Shown: positions 46,696 through 56,026, numbered from the stretch's first letter. The stretch is DNA of 64,000 nt from JBAZJI01 sp964596325 (GCA_964596325.1 CAZQSQ010000004.1:1-64000), one strand, 5' to 3'. The notes: a model not told the origin generated them from the sequence alone. Translations and numbers: made by a program.

Positions 46696-48183
46696 ATGAA
46701 AAAATCTCTTCTTTCATATCTAACGCTCTTGGCGGGATTGTGGAGCGGCACCGCCTTAGCCCAAACCGTCCGAACTTCCGGACAAATCAATTATCCGAAA
46801 ACTTTTAATGGGCTGACAATTTTCCAAGGCAACCGCGCCCCGCTATTGCCTGATTATATCCAATACATCTTTACCCTGATTATTATGGCTGCCGGATTAA
46901 TCATTCTCTGGGTGATAATTTCCTCAGGATTTGAATGGTATATTTCCGCGGGTAATGCCGGAAAGGTCAAAGAATCTAAAGATCGAATCTTTGCTGCCTT
47001 TGTCGGAGTTATTATTTTATTTTTAGCCTATTTAATCTTGCAAACCATTAACCCGGCTCTAACAACCATGAATTTAACGACATATTCAACCGGGATAAGT
47101 ATCGAGAATTCCATGCAGGATAAAATAATGGCTCCGTATTATGTGGCTGACTTAACCACTCTTGATCCGCCGGGCAATACTATCAGAATCCCCCAAGAAC
47201 GGATTACTTCGACTAAAATTTACTTTTTTACCGGGCGCAATTTTTCCGGAGAACCAACAGAAGCCGCTTATAATTGGTCGTGCCCCGCACCGAAAGCCGG
47301 AGACGAAGACCAGAAGGCGATAGAATGCACCATGCCGCTTCCCGAAGCATACAATAAAGGCTCTTTGATTACTTATGAATTAAAGCCCGGGGTTTATATT
47401 TATAAAAGAGTAGGGCAATCAAAAATAAACCAACCATCCAAGGCTGTTATACCTTTTTATATCTCTGGCGATATCGCCAATATCGAATATATGAACGATT
47501 ACAGCAATATTCCCGGGAAAATAGTCGGTTTTAGAATTTATAACGGCACCGACCCCAAACGCCGAATCGGGATTGTGGCTTGGGAAGGGAAAAACTATGA
47601 AGGCAAAGGCGTTGTTTTTGCCCCACCATATCATCAAGGCTGGTCGCCGCAGGGAACCGAAGATAATCCTTCCGGTATTGCCACATTTCCTTGGGCCGAC
47701 AGTGAAGGCAAGCAATTAGATATCAAATCAATTAAAGTTTTAGAAGTCGGCAACCGCCAGCCCGCCGACGTAGAAGTTTATTCAGAGGGAGAATACTTCC
47801 CGGACAGCCTTTGCGAATTAATCGACAAATCCAGCGAAAATGAGACTGCGATGAAACAGCAATATCTGGAAATTAACTGTTCTCCGACCAGTAATAACTT
47901 TCCCAAATCAATCAGAGTGCGGAACGGCATTGCGGTTATGATCTCCCAATTTTATAACGGCCAAGACATGTCGCTTGTTTATGGCGGTAATCCCCACATA
48001 GCCGACAAATATTATTTGGGCTTTATTAAGGGAGAAGTTTTTAAGGGTAACGACCCCAACCTAAACGACAATAGGGAGATAGGGGAGTGTGTCTGCTCCA
48101 ACCGTAATTGGTGGACCTTGGGAATCGCTTGCGCCATCTGGCAATCTTGCGGCACACATCTTATGACCTTTCCAATTCTTTAA
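46696..48183 (+). CDS. Pilin-like membrane protein with a beta-rich outer domain
   Basis: 495 residues. A signal peptide (ending ALAQ, residue 22), then a TrbC/VirB2-like pair of membrane helices (TLIIMAAGLIILWVIISSGF and FAAFVGVIILFLAYLILQTI). The remaining 350 residues are strand-rich. Segments such as IYFFTGRNFSGE, IGIVAWEGKNYEGKGVVF and VMISQFYNGQDMSLVYG have the wording of beta/gamma-crystallin Greek-key motifs (x-Y/F-E-x-x-N-Y/F-x-G). The likeness is suggestive only. Last gene of the secretion operon, followed by a terminator. Confidence 0.7.
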   Translation: MKKSLLSYLTLLAGLWSGTALAQTVRTSGQINYPKTFNGLTIFQGNRAPLLPDYIQYIFTLIIMAAGLIILWVIISSGFEWYISAGNAGKVKESKDRIFAAFVGVIILFLAYLILQTINPALTTMNLTTYSTGISIENSMQDKIMAPYYVADLTTLDPPGNTIRIPQERITSTKIYFFTGRNFSGEPTEAAYNWSCPAPKAGDEDQKAIECTMPLPEAYNKGSLITYELKPGVYIYKRVGQSKINQPSKAVIPFYISGDIANIEYMNDYSNIPGKIVGFRIYNGTDPKRRIGIVAWEGKNYEGKGVVFAPPYHQGWSPQGTEDNPSGIATFPWADSEGKQLDIKSIKVLEVGNRQPADVEVYSEGEYFPDSLCELIDKSSENETAMKQQYLEINCSPTSNNFPKSIRVRNGIAVMISQFYNGQDMSLVYGGNPHIADKYYLGFIKGEVFKGNDPNLNDNREIGECVCSNRNWWTLGIACAIWQSCGTHLMTFPIL

Positions 48184-48191
48184 TCTAAAAC

Positions 48192-48216
48192 CCCCGCTTA
48201 AAAGGCGGGGATTTTT
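48192..48216 (+). terminator. Terminator of the secretion operon
   Basis: CCCCGC/GCGGGG stem followed by A and six T. Confidence 0.85.
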
Positions 48217-48222
48217 TATATT

Positions 48223-48678
48223 TTATATTTTTTGAGTGGGTTTTATTATCAAGATACGCCTAGGCTCTTCTCCTTTGCTTTCACTGGCCACACCAGCGAA
48301 TTTTTTTAGCTCTGTATGGATAACCTTGCGTTCATAAGCCGAAAACCCATCTACCTCCTTAGTTAAACCGCTGCCTAAAACCTGTTGGGCATAATGCTTG
48401 GCTAGACCCTTCAAAAATTGCGCTTTCTGGCCCTTATAATCATTAACATCCAAATCAATAAAGATATTCTCGGTTGTGCGGCGGCGCGCCACTTTATTTA
48501 AGAGGGCTTGCAGGTCCATCAAAACCTCACCATTGCGCCCTATTAAAAATTTAGAGTCGGGGCTTTGCACTTTCACAAAGGCGGTTTCTTCAGGGCCAAG
48601 CTCGACATTTACCTCGCCGACAAATCCCATTTTTTCCAAAAACTCCGCTACTATCACTTTTATTTCTTCTGCTTTCAT
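48223..48678 (-). CDS. jag: Jag/KhpB RNA-binding protein (KH and R3H domains)
   Basis: 151 residues. A KH-type domain with FLIGRNGEVLMDLQALLN and an R3H domain (RKVIHTELKKFAGVASES, RRILIIKP) identify the SpoIIIJ-associated protein, which binds RNA and affects cell division and elongation in Gram-positives. The N-terminal Jag domain is short. The gene is next to yidC as in most bacteria. Confidence 0.93.
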   Translation of the reverse strand: MKAEEIKVIVAEFLEKMGFVGEVNVELGPEETAFVKVQSPDSKFLIGRNGEVLMDLQALLNKVARRRTTENIFIDLDVNDYKGQKAQFLKGLAKHYAQQVLGSGLTKEVDGFSAYERKVIHTELKKFAGVASESKGEEPRRILIIKPTQKI

Positions 48679-48682
48679 AAAT

Positions 48683-49402
48683 TTACGACTTACTTAATAT
48701 TGTTTTTTGCACAATTAATGAAGCAACGATGGAAACGAGAAAATACAAACTCAGGGCAGAGGGGAGGCGGACCAAAATCAAGACAAAGGAAGCCATGAAA
48801 AATATATTCATATTCTTCATCATTTTTTCCTCAGGGTTTTTGGCTTTTTTGAAAACATTAACCCCAGAAACCAAGCTCATTTGAATAATTTGCAGAATGA
48901 CCACCCCTAAAGCTAGATATAAGTTTGTTTTGCTCAAATCTAAAATGCTGAGAAAATTGTAATTGATAGCGGCGGGTAATGCAACCCCGGGGTATAAAAA
49001 TGGGGTTTGGGCCCATTTTCCCGTTGCAAAATGTTGAGCAAACAGATTAAACATCTGGAATATCGCCCATAAAAACGGCAACTGGATAAAAAGCCCCGAG
49101 ATGCTGGCAAAGGGATTTAATTTCTCCTGTTGGTATAAATCCATCAAAGCTTTAGCTTGAGCCTCTTTATCATCCTTGAGCTTTCTTTGTATCTCTTCTA
49201 CCTTGGGCTGAATATCCTTCATTTTCTTCTGCTGCTTTTGGGCGCCGGTTTCAAATGGTAATAAAATAGCCTTAACGATTAAAGTAATTAAAATCACCAC
49301 GATGCCAAAATCCTTAATCGGCAAACTGTTGTATATCCAAAGAGATAAGTTAAATAATGGATAGAATAAAATTGTATTGTAGGCTTCAATAAAGATATTC
49401 AT
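48683..49402 (-). CDS. yidC: YidC/Oxa1 family membrane protein insertase
   Basis: 239 residues. The conserved YidC core has five membrane helices (for example FGIVVILITLIVKAILLPFE with the conserved groove region, and PFLWAIFQMFNLF) and a charged cytoplasmic hairpin (KQQKKMKDIQPKVEEIQRKL). This is the short Gram-positive/Patescibacteria form without the large periplasmic domain. It inserts membrane proteins with or without Sec. It overlaps rnpA by 4 bp. Confidence 0.95.
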   Translation of the reverse strand: MNIFIEAYNTILFYPLFNLSLWIYNSLPIKDFGIVVILITLIVKAILLPFETGAQKQQKKMKDIQPKVEEIQRKLKDDKEAQAKALMDLYQQEKLNPFASISGLFIQLPFLWAIFQMFNLFAQHFATGKWAQTPFLYPGVALPAAINYNFLSILDLSKTNLYLALGVVILQIIQMSLVSGVNVFKKAKNPEEKMMKNMNIFFMASFVLILVRLPSALSLYFLVSIVASLIVQKTILSKS

Positions 49403-49740
49403 TTGAGTGTTTTGATTTTAGCAAAGCAGGATTGTAAATCAATGCTTAATTGTTGATAGGTCGCCTGAGCGCAGGCGGGGAGGGCAATCACTAAAATATC
49501 CTTATGGTCAGTGAAGGTTTTGGCTTGCTTTCGGGTGATATCCCTTAAAATCCTTTTAACCTTATTACGGATTACCGCTTTTTTGGAAACCTTCAAGGAG
49601 GTAATAAAACCAAACCTGCTGTTAGGCAGGTTATTGGTTACGATTTTAATAATAAGATATTTTCCTTTTAGGGCTATTCCGGATTTAAGCACTCTGCCAA
49701 TATCTTTATTGCGCTTTAGCCGCAATGATCGTGGGAACAT
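49399..49740 (-). CDS. rnpA: Ribonuclease P protein component
   Basis: 113 residues. It has the basic RNR-type motif of the family (SKKAVIRNKVKRILRDITR) and the N-terminal LRLKRNKDIGRVLKSG. It supports the RNA subunit of RNase P in maturing tRNA 5' ends. It stands in the conserved order rpmH-rnpA-yidC-jag. Confidence 0.95.
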   Translation of the reverse strand: MFPRSLRLKRNKDIGRVLKSGIALKGKYLIIKIVTNNLPNSRFGFITSLKVSKKAVIRNKVKRILRDITRKQAKTFTDHKDILVIALPACAQATYQQLSIDLQSCFAKIKTLK

Positions 49741-49745
49741 AACTC

Positions 49746-49880
49746 TTAAACGGCTAAGCGCTTTCGGCCTCGGCTCCGACGGGCATTAATGAGCTTTTTA
49801 CCGCCCTTAGTCTTCATTCTTTTAAGAAAACCGTGGGTTCTAGCTCTCTTTTTCTTCTTAGGTTGGTATGTGAACGACAT
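49746..49880 (-). CDS. rpmH: 50S ribosomal protein L34
   Basis: 44 residues from the ATG at 49880: MSFTYQPKKKKRARTHGF, then LKRMKTKGGKKLINARR and SRGRKRLAV, a typical L34. The open frame continues upstream but that part is not L34-like. It is the first gene of the minus-strand origin-side operon, divergent from dnaA. Confidence 0.95.
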   Translation of the reverse strand: MSFTYQPKKKKRARTHGFLKRMKTKGGKKLINARRSRGRKRLAV

Positions 49881-49959
49881 ATTTTTTACTAAACACATAG
49901 TAACAAAATTTGACTCTTTAGTCAAACTATTTTTATATTGCCAACATTCTATTAACAAC

Positions 49960-49991
49960 TTTTCCACAGGATGTTAACTTTCTGTGGAAAA
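49960..49991. promoter_or_regulatory. Inverted DnaA boxes upstream of dnaA
   Basis: TTTTCCACA (49960-49968) and TGTGGAAAA (49983-49991) are inverted copies fitting TTWTNCACA. They lie between rpmH and dnaA and may serve autoregulation or replication initiation. Confidence 0.65.
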
Positions 49992-50012
49992 ATGTTCTGA
50001 TATTTGATTTTG

Positions 50013-50040
50013 TTGACATTATTTAAGGCATGAATAAAAT
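50013..50040 (+). promoter_or_regulatory. dnaA promoter
   Basis: TTGACA, a 16-bp spacer and TAAAAT. The first in-frame ATG (50030) lies inside this promoter, which favours the ATG at 50069 as the real start. Confidence 0.65.
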
Positions 50041-50068
50041 AAGAACAAGAATTGAACAACATAACAAC

Positions 50069-51421
50069 ATGACTAATGAAGAACTTTGGCAAGCTGTCCT
50101 TGCTCAAATACAATTAGCCATCACTCAGGCGCAATTTGCGACTTGGTTTACTAAGACGTCGATATTTTCCAGAACGGAAAAAGGAGTGATAGTTTCTATT
50201 CCTAATAGTTTTTCAAAGGAATGGATCCAGAATAAATATCACAAGCAAATACTTAAAATCTTAAATTCCCTCGACAATTCCATTAAAGATATTGAATATC
50301 AAGTCAACCCAATCCAGCAACCAAAACCTAAGGAAGAAGATAATTATTTGATACCAACCTCCACCGCACCTCTCTTTGACCAGATTAATGCCGATAAAGA
50401 AACAAACTTAAATCCTAAGTATAAATTCGAGAATTTCGTTGTCGGCGCTTTTAATGAATTAACTTTTGCCGCCGCTCAGGCAATCTGTAAAAATCCGGGC
50501 ACAGTTTATAACCCCTTCTTTATTTACGGGGGAACGGGCCTTGGTAAAACCCACCTCCTCCAGGCGATCGGCAATCAAGTCACTAAAGATTTTCCCTTAA
50601 AAAAGATTAAATATATCCCTTCCGAGACTTTGACGAGTGACATTATTAATTCCATTCACAACCAGACAATCGAAGAATTAAAGGCCAATTATAAGAAGGT
50701 AGATGTTTTGATTGTTGACGACATCCAATTTTTGTCCGGAAAAGAAAAAACCCAAGAGGAATTTTTTAATGTTTTTAATGCTTTATACGAAAAAAATAAG
50801 CAGATAATCCTTTCTTCTGATCGGCCCCCTAAAGCTATCGCCGCCCTCGAGGATAGGCTTCGCTCCCGCTTTGAAGGGGGAATGATTGCTGATATCGCTA
50901 TCCCAGACTTTGAGACCCGGATTGCCATCTTAATGGAAAAAGCTAATGAAAAGGGGGTAGATTTACCAAAGGATGTTTATGAATATATCGCCACAAACAT
51001 TCAGCGTAATGTGCGCGAATTAGAAGGAGCACTAAATAAAATAATCGCTAATTATAAGCTAACAGGGCAACAAATTGATTTAGAGGGTGCAAAAAAAATA
51101 CTAAAAACCATCATCTCTCCAACCTTAAAACAAAAAAATCCGGAGAGAATAGTGCAAGTTGTGGCTGAATTTTACAACTTAAAAGAAAAAGATATCTATA
51201 GTGAATCAAGAAAAAAGGAGATTGTCCGGCCACGCCAAATCGCAATGTATTTATTGAGATTGGAATTAAAAAAATCCTTCCCAGAGATAAGCCGTTTTCT
51301 AGGCGGCAAAGACCACACAACCGCTATTTATGCTTGCAAGAAGGTTGAATCCGCCATTAAGGATATTGATGGGTTTTCTGATGAGATAGATACGATAAAA
51401 CAGATGATTTATTCTTGTTGA
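50069..51421 (+). CDS. dnaA: Chromosomal replication initiator DnaA
   Basis: 450 residues from the ATG at 50069. Domain I starts MTNEELWQAVLAQIQ; domain III has Walker A GGTGLGKT (Lys160) and Walker B VLIVDDIQFL; domain IV ends with the DnaA-box-binding signature GGKDHTTAIYACKKVE. It opens the origin using ATP. The longer start at 50030 is rejected because a promoter would overlap it. DnaA boxes lie on both sides of the gene. Confidence 0.96.
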   Translation: MTNEELWQAVLAQIQLAITQAQFATWFTKTSIFSRTEKGVIVSIPNSFSKEWIQNKYHKQILKILNSLDNSIKDIEYQVNPIQQPKPKEEDNYLIPTSTAPLFDQINADKETNLNPKYKFENFVVGAFNELTFAAAQAICKNPGTVYNPFFIYGGTGLGKTHLLQAIGNQVTKDFPLKKIKYIPSETLTSDIINSIHNQTIEELKANYKKVDVLIVDDIQFLSGKEKTQEEFFNVFNALYEKNKQIILSSDRPPKAIAALEDRLRSRFEGGMIADIAIPDFETRIAILMEKANEKGVDLPKDVYEYIATNIQRNVRELEGALNKIIANYKLTGQQIDLEGAKKILKTIISPTLKQKNPERIVQVVAEFYNLKEKDIYSESRKKEIVRPRQIAMYLLRLELKKSFPEISRFLGGKDHTTAIYACKKVESAIKDIDGFSDEIDTIKQMIYSC

Positions 51422-51683
51422 TTGTTGATAAGTTTGTGGATTTTTTGTTGGAATATTATTAATTTGTTTGTTGATATTGTGGTATTAAAAATGGAAGAGT
51501 AGTGAATATAAAAACAAAAAAATAATTATTAAGATTTCACTTACAGAATTAAAAGCGGGCACAGATTAATTCAGATATTTATCCACAATAAAAACCGTTG
51601 ATTTGAAAGAAAATTATTCCAAATCCGCCAATTATTCACACATATAACAACAATAATAATTTTATTAATTATATTACCCACTT
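51422..51683. other. oriC: Candidate replication origin oriC
   Basis: The 262-bp AT-rich gap between dnaA and dnaN holds one perfect DnaA box TTATCCACA (51579-51587), a one-mismatch box TTATTCACA (51632-51640) and TGTGGATTT (51435-51443, reverse). Long A/T runs (for example 51500-51535 and 51645-51675) could serve as the unwinding element. The place between dnaA and dnaN is the usual one. Confidence 0.75.
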
Positions 51684-52802
51684 ATGAAAATTTTAATTTT
51701 GAAGGAAAATCTAAAAAAGGCACTATCTGTTGTAGAAAAGATAGTTTCTAAAAACCTTACCTTACCGATCTTAAATAACATCCTCTTAAAAACAGAAAAA
51801 AATTTTCTATGTCTAGTCAGTACTAATTTGGAAATCGGGATAAAGTATTGGGTCTTAGCTAAAATAAATGAAGAAGGGGCATTAGTGGTGCCTTCAAGGC
51901 TCTTTTCCGGATTTATTTCCACGATTAATAATGAAAAGGTTAATATCGATTCTAAAGGCAATTCAATCGATATAAAGAGTGATGATTATAAGGCGCAAAT
52001 CAAAGGGTTCGATTCTCAAGAGTTTCCCTTAATACCGGAAATCGACAATCAGGATACGATTGAAATTAATGCAAAGGAGTTTTGTGAGGCTTTAGCGCAA
52101 ATTATTAATTTTTGCTCAATAAACCAATCCCGCCCGGAGATTTCCGGCGTTTATCTTAATTTTCAAAAAGAGAAGTTGAGTTTGGTTGCGACCGATAGTT
52201 TTCGCTTGGCGGAAAAAAACATATTTATTAAAGAGGGATTCAAAAAAGATCATTCCTTTATAATCCCTCAAAAAACCGCTCAAGAGATAATAAATATATT
52301 TGCAGGGGAGGAGAGTGTGAAAATATATTTTAATACCAATCAAATTTTATTGGAATCTTATTATAAGGAAGTTAATCACCCTAAAGTCCAGTTAACCTCT
52401 ACTCTTATCCAAGGGGATTTTCCGAATTATAAAGATATTATTCCCAAACAAAACGAAACAAAAGTAATAGTGGCAACTGATGATTTTGCTAATAAATTAA
52501 AGATTGCTAGTTTGTTTTCCAATAAAACTAATGAAATTAGGGTTGATATTAATTGTGATGGTGGGATAGATATCTCTTCACAGAATACCGATATTGGTGA
52601 AAATCAGTCGCATATTCAAGCTCAGGTTGAAGGTAAAGAGCAATCGATTTGCTTTAATTATAAATATTTGACTGATGGTGTTTTAAGTCCCCAATCGAAA
52701 AGTATTATATTTGAGGTGAATGGCGATAGTGGTCCTTCAGTTATTAAATCAATCAGCGATCCTAATTACCTTTATTTGGTAATGCCTATCAAAAATACCT
52801 AA
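51684..52802 (+). CDS. dnaN: DNA polymerase III subunit beta (sliding clamp)
   Basis: 372 residues, full length. The three-domain clamp pattern is visible: MKILILKENLKKALSVVEKIV at the start, LSLVATDSFRLAEK in the second domain and the C-terminal LYLVMPIKNT. It tethers the replicative polymerase. No recF or gyrB follows; a convergent penicillin-binding protein gene comes next. Confidence 0.96.
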   Translation: MKILILKENLKKALSVVEKIVSKNLTLPILNNILLKTEKNFLCLVSTNLEIGIKYWVLAKINEEGALVVPSRLFSGFISTINNEKVNIDSKGNSIDIKSDDYKAQIKGFDSQEFPLIPEIDNQDTIEINAKEFCEALAQIINFCSINQSRPEISGVYLNFQKEKLSLVATDSFRLAEKNIFIKEGFKKDHSFIIPQKTAQEIINIFAGEESVKIYFNTNQILLESYYKEVNHPKVQLTSTLIQGDFPNYKDIIPKQNETKVIVATDDFANKLKIASLFSNKTNEIRVDINCDGGIDISSQNTDIGENQSHIQAQVEGKEQSICFNYKYLTDGVLSPQSKSIIFEVNGDSGPSVIKSISDPNYLYLVMPIKNT

Positions 52803-52822
52803 GCTTAATTAGAAAGAATAAA

Positions 52823-52850
52823 AATACCCACTATTAGTGGGTATTTTTTT
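52823..52850. terminator. Terminator after dnaN
   Basis: AATACCCACT/AGTGGGTATT 10-bp stem with seven T. It touches the stop codon of the convergent gene and may work in both directions. Confidence 0.9.
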
Positions 52851-54771
52851 AAGGCTTGGTAAATTCTTTTTCGGGTGGGTATAGGTAGAGGCAATACTGC
52901 ATAATCTGATGGAAGGCCGGGCCCGCCATCGTTTCGCCAAGTTTTTTAATGGCGGCATTATTATTATTTCCCACCCAAACCCCTACGGCTGTTTTGGGGG
53001 TGTAACCGATAGTCCAACCATCCTTAAAGTCATTAGTAGTACCAGTTTTAGCCGCTACCGCGTAATTATCAAAATAAAGATTAGATCTTGGCCCAAACAT
53101 AGGCGAACGAGCGACGTTATCAGAGAGAATATTGTTAATTAGTCTGGCGTCTTTTTCACTAAGAACTCTCTTAGGGGTAAGGGAATATTTTTTAATTACT
53201 TCTCCACTAGTATTTTCTACTCTTAGTATAGGGTGGGGATCAACCTTCATTCCTTCAGTGGCAAATACCCCGAAGGCCGAAGTAATCTCTAAGGGCTTAA
53301 CTTCCCAGCCTCCAAGCACGATTGATGGCCCGTAAGGGGGTTTAAGCGTGTTTATACCCATATCCTGAGCGGTTTTGACCGAATCTTGGAGCCCAGCTAA
53401 ATACATTAGAGTTTTAACTGCGGGAATATTTAATGACATAGCTAAGGCTGAGCGGATGGTAACTGCTCCTCTAAATAAACCATCGTAATTGGTTGGGGTA
53501 TAATCTTTCCCACCCCAATTCCCAAAATTAGTCGGTTCATCCACTATTATAGTTTTATCATTGTAGCCCTTCTTAAAAGCCGTGACATAAATAAATGGCT
53601 TAAAAGTTGAACCGGGTTGCCGCCCATTACCATAAACAGTCATATTTACCTGCGGGTCAAATAAACAATTACTGGTGCAATTTTGGGGTGCTGTTTGGCC
53701 CCAATAATCCTTAGAGCCAACCATGGAAAGTATTTCCCCAGTATTCGGGTCTACTACAACTGCAGCCGCATTATAAGCATTAAATTTCTCATTATAAGTT
53801 CCTTTTTCTTTGATAATTCTTTCAACTTCCTTTTGTAAATCCCAATTTAAGGTGGTGTAAACCTTTAAGCCGTTTTCATTGATAAAATCTTCACCGTATT
53901 CATTAATAAGTAATTGTTTAACGTATAAAGAGAAGTGGGGAGCTAAAATACTGTCTTTATTTTTGATAAAACCAACAGGCTCCTTTATATATTTTTCATA
54001 TTCCTCCTTAGAGATGAATTTTTCATCCAGCATCCTCTTTAATACATAATCATTCTTTCGCTTTATTAACTCATCAACATGGGAGCCAAAGGGACTAAAA
54101 TATGAAGGCCGTTGTATTAAGGCGGCCAATAGGGCGCTCTCATTAATAGAGAGATCTTTAGCGGGTTTTCCAAAATAAACTTTAGCTGCCTGTTGAACGC
54201 CATAAATATTGCCAGAGTAGGGGACTCTATTAAGATACCATTCAAATATCTGATCTTTAGAATAGCGACGCTCTAATTGTAAAGAAAGGGTGATTTCTTT
54301 AATTTTTCTTCCGATACTTTTTTCAGTCGATAAAAAAGTAGTTCTAATTAACTGTTGGGTTAGGGTTGAACCACCCCCGCATTGGCCAAAACAAATCACC
54401 ACCCTCACTAAGCCATTAATATCTACTCCTGGGTGCTCATAAAAATGAGAGTCTTCGGTGGCTAATATGGCATTTTTTAAGTGTTGAGGCACTTGATCTA
54501 AAGTGATCAACTCCCTGTCTTCTGGGCCTAATTTATAGAGTAAAACTTTTCCAGTGCGGTCGTAAATTTCAGTGCTTTGGGTGGTTTGGATTTCGTTAAA
54601 AATTTCAGGCTGTGGTAGGTCTTTTGTGAAGTAAATCATCAATAAAACGACTCCAATTAAACCAATTAGAATCAAAATTGCCGCTGATCGCAAAATCAGC
54701 CAAATATTTTCCATAATCCACGACCACAAACGTTTAATTCCGATATATTTAGTCATTTTGACAAGTTTCAA
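52849..54771 (-). CDS. Class A penicillin-binding protein (PBP1A type)
   Basis: 640 residues. One N-terminal membrane anchor (AAILILIGLIGVVLLMIYF) is followed by the glycosyltransferase domain with ATEDSHFYEHPGVD (catalytic Glu), GGSTLTQQL and RKIKEITLSLQLE. The transpeptidase domain has the catalytic GSTFKPF, the SLN triad element and KTGTTNDFKDGW. It polymerises and cross-links peptidoglycan. All catalytic motifs look intact. The start may be five codons later (MTKYIGIK). It is divergent from tyrS with a 28-bp gap. Confidence 0.95.
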   Translation of the reverse strand: MKLVKMTKYIGIKRLWSWIMENIWLILRSAAILILIGLIGVVLLMIYFTKDLPQPEIFNEIQTTQSTEIYDRTGKVLLYKLGPEDRELITLDQVPQHLKNAILATEDSHFYEHPGVDINGLVRVVICFGQCGGGSTLTQQLIRTTFLSTEKSIGRKIKEITLSLQLERRYSKDQIFEWYLNRVPYSGNIYGVQQAAKVYFGKPAKDLSINESALLAALIQRPSYFSPFGSHVDELIKRKNDYVLKRMLDEKFISKEEYEKYIKEPVGFIKNKDSILAPHFSLYVKQLLINEYGEDFINENGLKVYTTLNWDLQKEVERIIKEKGTYNEKFNAYNAAAVVVDPNTGEILSMVGSKDYWGQTAPQNCTSNCLFDPQVNMTVYGNGRQPGSTFKPFIYVTAFKKGYNDKTIIVDEPTNFGNWGGKDYTPTNYDGLFRGAVTIRSALAMSLNIPAVKTLMYLAGLQDSVKTAQDMGINTLKPPYGPSIVLGGWEVKPLEITSAFGVFATEGMKVDPHPILRVENTSGEVIKKYSLTPKRVLSEKDARLINNILSDNVARSPMFGPRSNLYFDNYAVAAKTGTTNDFKDGWTIGYTPKTAVGVWVGNNNNAAIKKLGETMAGPAFHQIMQYCLYLYPPEKEFTKP

Positions 54772-54784
54772 AATTTACGATTAA

Positions 54785-54793
54785 TGATATAAT
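54785..54793 (+). promoter_or_regulatory. Extended -10 promoter of tyrS, leaderless
   Basis: TGA-TATAAT ends 6 bp before the tyrS ATG, so transcription should start at or next to the start codon. Confidence 0.6.
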
Positions 54794-54799
54794 AAATTT

Positions 54800-55993
54800 A
54801 TGAAAATTGCCACTGATTTAAGCAAAATTGAGGAGTTGCTGTCAAGGGGGGTGGAAGAATTGGTTGATGAAAGAAACCTTAAAGAAGCTCTTTTATCCGG
54901 TAAGCAATTGCGGGTGAAATTAGGCATTGATCCAACCGGTAAAAAAATCCACCTTGGGCGCGCCACACAATTATGGAAGTTAAAAGATTTTCAGGATTTG
55001 GGGCATAAAATTGTTTTAATTATTGGTGATTTTACCGCTACTATCGGAGATGCTTCTGATAAGGAGGCGATGCGCAAAGTTTTAAGCAAGGAAGAGGTAG
55101 AGGAAAATATGGTTGGGTATTTAGAGCAGATGGGAAAGATAATTAATTTAAGAGAGGCGGAGGTTCATTATAATAGTGAATGGCACGATAAGCTCTCCGT
55201 CCGGGAATTGATTTCTATTACCCAAAAATATACCGCCCAGCAAATGATTCAGCGTAGGAATTTCAAAGAGCGCTGGGAACAAGAAAAGCCGATCGGCTTA
55301 CATGAAATTTTTTATCCAATATTTCAAGGTTATGATTCGGTTGCTATTAAGGCTGATGTGGAGCTTGGCGGCCAGGACCAGCTTTTTAACTTGCAGGCCG
55401 GGAGATTTATACAGGAACTTTATAAACAAAAACCCCAAAATATCATGATGTTAAAAATGATTTGGGGTTTAGATGGCCGTAAAATGTCGACTTCATGGGG
55501 CAATGTTATTAATATTACCGACGAGCCCAATGATATGTTTGGCAAAATTATGTCTATGCGTGATGAATATATTATCGATTATTTTATCACCTGTACCCGC
55601 TATCCCTTGGAAAAAATAAAAGCTCTGGAGGAGGGTATAAAAAACGGCCAAAATCCCCGAGATGCCAAAGCTTTATTGGCTCAAGAGATTGTTTATTTGT
55701 ATTATGGTCAAGAAGTAGCCCTAAAAGCTTTAGGGGAGTTTGAAAATATATTCAAAAACAAAGAAATTCCCCAAGATATTCCCGAGGTGGAAGTTGCCCA
55801 AAATAAGATTAATATTGTCGATTTGATTATTTTAGCTAAATTGGCCGAATCCAAACAAGAAGCCCGACGGCTTATTGAGCAGGGAGGAGTCAGGTTAAAA
55901 TCCACAGTAATTGAAAATTATAAACAAGAGGTGGATATCGTATCCGGTGATATTTTACAGGTAGGAAAGCGCCGGTTTATAAAGATTAAGTAA
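54800..55993 (+). CDS. tyrS: Tyrosyl-tRNA synthetase
   Basis: 397 residues. The class I signature reads HLGRATQL (HIGH equivalent) and the second GRKMSTSWGN (KMSKS equivalent). The VELGGQDQLFNL block and a C-terminal S4 RNA-binding domain (AKLAESKQEARRLIEQGGV) agree with the TyrRS family, of the TyrZ-like subgroup by wording. It charges tRNA-Tyr. No T-box leader is possible, as the mRNA seems leaderless. Confidence 0.95.
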   Translation: MKIATDLSKIEELLSRGVEELVDERNLKEALLSGKQLRVKLGIDPTGKKIHLGRATQLWKLKDFQDLGHKIVLIIGDFTATIGDASDKEAMRKVLSKEEVEENMVGYLEQMGKIINLREAEVHYNSEWHDKLSVRELISITQKYTAQQMIQRRNFKERWEQEKPIGLHEIFYPIFQGYDSVAIKADVELGGQDQLFNLQAGRFIQELYKQKPQNIMMLKMIWGLDGRKMSTSWGNVINITDEPNDMFGKIMSMRDEYIIDYFITCTRYPLEKIKALEEGIKNGQNPRDAKALLAQEIVYLYYGQEVALKALGEFENIFKNKEIPQDIPEVEVAQNKINIVDLIILAKLAESKQEARRLIEQGGVRLKSTVIENYKQEVDIVSGDILQVGKRRFIKIK

Positions 55994-55994
55994 T

Positions 55995-56026
55995 AAAAAA
56001 CCATCCGGCTAACCGGATGGTTTTTT
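55995..56026. terminator. Bidirectional terminator
   Basis: AAAAAACCATCCGG/CCGGATGGTTTTTT with a 4-base loop, shared by tyrS and the convergent acidic-protein gene. Confidence 0.9.
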
